NCBI RefSeq assembly: GCF_000193635.1 | Contig: NZ_AEKT01000031.1 | Coordinates: 18,382 to 82,381, forward strand | Length of the DNA: 64,000 bases | From: Weissella cibaria KACC 11862 | Lineage (GTDB): Bacteria > Bacillota > Bacilli > Lactobacillales > Lactobacillaceae | Reading direction: 5' to 3' | Shown here: one piece after another, positions 62,571 through 64,000 of the stretch | How positions within the stretch are numbered: position 1 is the first letter of the stretch | Layout of the letters: each line of letters opens with the position of its first letter | The notes under the pieces: model-generated | Seen by the model: only the letters and a program-made list of their open reading frames with translations | Databases searched by the model: none | Told to the model about the DNA's origin: nothing | Made by a program: the position numbers and the translations under genes

Positions 62571-63452
62571 TTAAGATTGATCCTTGATAATTGGGTTCTC
62601 CGTAAACCGATAACGTTGGTACTCCTTCTCTATCTGCATTTTTGTTTCGTTTGCCTCAACGTGCCGCGATAAATAACTGGCATACAAAATATCCAGCAGG
62701 TACGAAACAGATACATCGGTACTAAAATTACCAAAGTTTTGAATTAGGCGCTCACGTGTACTCATTGGCAACAAGATATCCGCATGCTCAGACAATGTGT
62801 TTTTTCCATAGGCTGTTAGCGCAATCACCTGTAATTTCCGATTATCCATGATCGTCATTAACCGATGAATATCTTGTGTTTCTCCCGAGTAAGAAATCAG
62901 TACAACAACATCATTCGCTACCGATTCTTGCAAATAAAAATCTACTAAATCCGTTCGCGATAATTGCGTAATTGGTCGACCTATCCGCAACATCTTATTC
63001 GCAAATATCTCTGCCAAGTGGCGATGGTCCCCGGCAGAATAGACATAAATATGTTGCGCATCACTTAGCTTTTTCGTTGCACTCTCAAGTTGTTGGTAAT
63101 CTTGCAAAGAAAGCGTATCTGCTACGACTTCGGTATACAGTTGGCGAATATTATTAGCAACTGACCAAATGCTATCGCTCGGTAAAAATGGCTGATTAAC
63201 ATCAATATCTTGCACATTATGAGCTAGATACAAGCGTTCTTTTATCAACGCCTCTTTAAATTCAGGAAAGCCTGAAAATCCCAATCGCTGACAGAAACGT
63301 GTCACCGTCGAAGGGGACACGTAAAGATCATTCGCTAGCTGACGGGCCGTTAATTCTTTTATTTCCGATGTATCATTCAAAAAATAGTCAGATAACTGCT
63401 TTTCAACACTACTCATTGCTTCTTGGTTTTCCAATGACTCTTTAATTAACAT
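62571..63452 (-). CDS. RpiR/MurR-family regulator
   Basis: A 293-residue sugar-phosphate sensor. The N-terminal RpiR helix-turn-helix has LTARQLANDLYVSPSTVTRFC and RLGFSGFPEFKEAL (about residues 34-69). The C-terminal SIS domain (about 115-250) has HIYVYSAGDHRHLAEIFANKM and VVVLISYSGETQDI, the phosphosugar-binding loop. It probably controls the neighbouring GH1 unit in response to a phosphorylated beta-glucoside. A cre site lies just upstream. Confidence 0.9.
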   Translation of the reverse strand: MLIKESLENQEAMSSVEKQLSDYFLNDTSEIKELTARQLANDLYVSPSTVTRFCQRLGFSGFPEFKEALIKERLYLAHNVQDIDVNQPFLPSDSIWSVANNIRQLYTEVVADTLSLQDYQQLESATKKLSDAQHIYVYSAGDHRHLAEIFANKMLRIGRPITQLSRTDLVDFYLQESVANDVVVLISYSGETQDIHRLMTIMDNRKLQVIALTAYGKNTLSEHADILLPMSTRERLIQNFGNFSTDVSVSYLLDILYASYLSRHVEANETKMQIEKEYQRYRFTENPIIKDQS

Positions 63453-63461
63453 GACCTTCTC

Positions 63462-63476
63462 CTGAAAACGCTTACT
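63462..63476 (+). promoter_or_regulatory. cre site upstream of the RpiR gene
   Basis: CTGAAAACGCTTACT matches the CcpA consensus except for the first base. Ten bases from the start codon, it would block transcription or initiation when glucose is present. Confidence 0.65.
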
Positions 63477-63637
63477 TTTAATACGACTTTACCACATTTC
63501 CTGAAAGTCGGAAATTGTGGTGCCTTTCTTAATCAATCATTTTGGCAAGTGATTTTAGCATGAAACAAAATAATGAACAGACTGGTCTTTATTTTGTTTC
63601 GCTCTATAATTAGAACCATCAAGTAAAGGAGCATAAC

Positions 63638-63910
63638 ATGAACGAAAATAACTACACGCAACTCGTCACTGCATTTGCTGAGGCTAACGGCTTTACCTTC
63701 TATCAAGGCGCGCAAGCTAGTCCAGCCTTGATTCGTAATTGGGTAAATGGCACCCGCAAGATTCACTTCGTTTCTTACGGTAACGACAGTCAAACGGCTA
63801 GCTGGCATTTCATCAACGAAGGCTTTGAACATCCTGTTTCACACCTTGGTACCGGCATTGATGAATTAACTGATTGGCTAGACAACGTCATCGCGCCACA
63901 ACTTCCTTAA
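63638..63910 (+). CDS. Unrecognised 90-residue protein
   Basis: I recognise no family. It is a small soluble protein starting at an ATG with AAAGGAG eight bases upstream, so it is very likely expressed. HFVSYGNDSQTASWHFINEG and a C-terminal helix (GIDELTDWLDNVIAP) suggest a compact alpha/beta fold. The 90 bases that follow to the window edge hold an AAAGTGA/TCACTTT hairpin (63919-63941) and no gene. Confidence 0.7.
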   Translation: MNENNYTQLVTAFAEANGFTFYQGAQASPALIRNWVNGTRKIHFVSYGNDSQTASWHFINEGFEHPVSHLGTGIDELTDWLDNVIAPQLP

Positions 63911-64000
63911 AACATATCAAAGTGATCTAACCGGTCACTTTCTGAAAAAATGTGATAAAATCACCTGACGTTTTAAATAACGATACATATTCAAAAACGA

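Overview
The window is a low-to-middle GC Firmicute chromosome segment and most resembles a heterofermentative lactic acid bacterium of the Weissella/Leuconostoc group. The evidence is Lactobacillales-type protein families, strong AGGAGG ribosome sites, T-tailed hairpin terminators, cre sites, ARG-box-like and PurR-box-like sites, and parS-like sites of the Firmicute consensus. The genus is an inference; no rRNA or tRNA gene lies in the window to settle it. No CRISPR array, phage or insertion sequence was seen.

Layout. 1-6300: a truncated amino acid permease, a ~220 bp hairpin-rich repeat, a DUF6508-like protein, glutamate-cysteine ligase, an NAD-binding protein, a double SnoaL-fold protein divergent from an HxlR regulator, and an AI-2E family exporter. 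6500-10700: an alpha/beta hydrolase overlapping mprF, then menA. 11300-15400: acylphosphatase and an amino acid ABC importer. It has two substrate-binding proteins, one frameshifted at its lipobox, and a permease-ATPase pair preceded by a 20-codon leader peptide and an attenuator-like set of exclusive hairpins. 15500-23500: a YtrA-type regulator with an ABC exporter, FetAB, a TetR regulator, an aldo/keto reductase, and a MarR regulator with a His/Met-rich tail beside an ABC exporter. 23600-30200: Nudix, DedA, lipase-like, a BMP nucleoside-binding protein, an EamA transporter and a GT-C membrane protein. 30300-35400: two paralogous small-RNA loci on the minus strand, RlmD, an FMN reductase, a MerR-SDR operon, and an MqsRA-like toxin-antitoxin pair whose toxin has an in-frame stop. 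35500-40800: a two-gene ABC exporter, an APC permease and a stand-alone GT51 glycosyltransferase. 40800-52800: a complete minus-strand arginine cluster, argG-H-C-J-B-D-F followed by carA-carB, with ARG-box-like sites upstream of argG and a separate PyrR-like attenuator before carA. 53100-57800: a second BMP protein, guaA, an XRE-cupin regulator and a DMT exporter. 58000-63500: a beta-glucoside unit made of an RpiR regulator, GH1, TSUP, MFS and a ROK kinase.

How the genes work together. The arg/car block can make arginine from glutamate and bicarbonate. The leader RNA before carA suggests pyrimidine control of carbamoyl phosphate on top of arginine control of the whole block. The two BMP proteins and guaA point to purine salvage and GMP synthesis, probably sharing PurR-like boxes. 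The beta-glucoside cluster has no PTS component. An MFS importer, a ROK kinase acting as a BglK-like beta-glucoside kinase, and a 6-phospho-beta-glucosidase would together make a PTS-independent route.

The strongest candidates for undescribed biology are the pair of sibling RNAs at about 30306-30490 and 34160-34356, which have covarying stems, repeated C-rich loops, a shared mini-ORF and a conserved upstream region, and the leader-peptide attenuator at 13689-13946.
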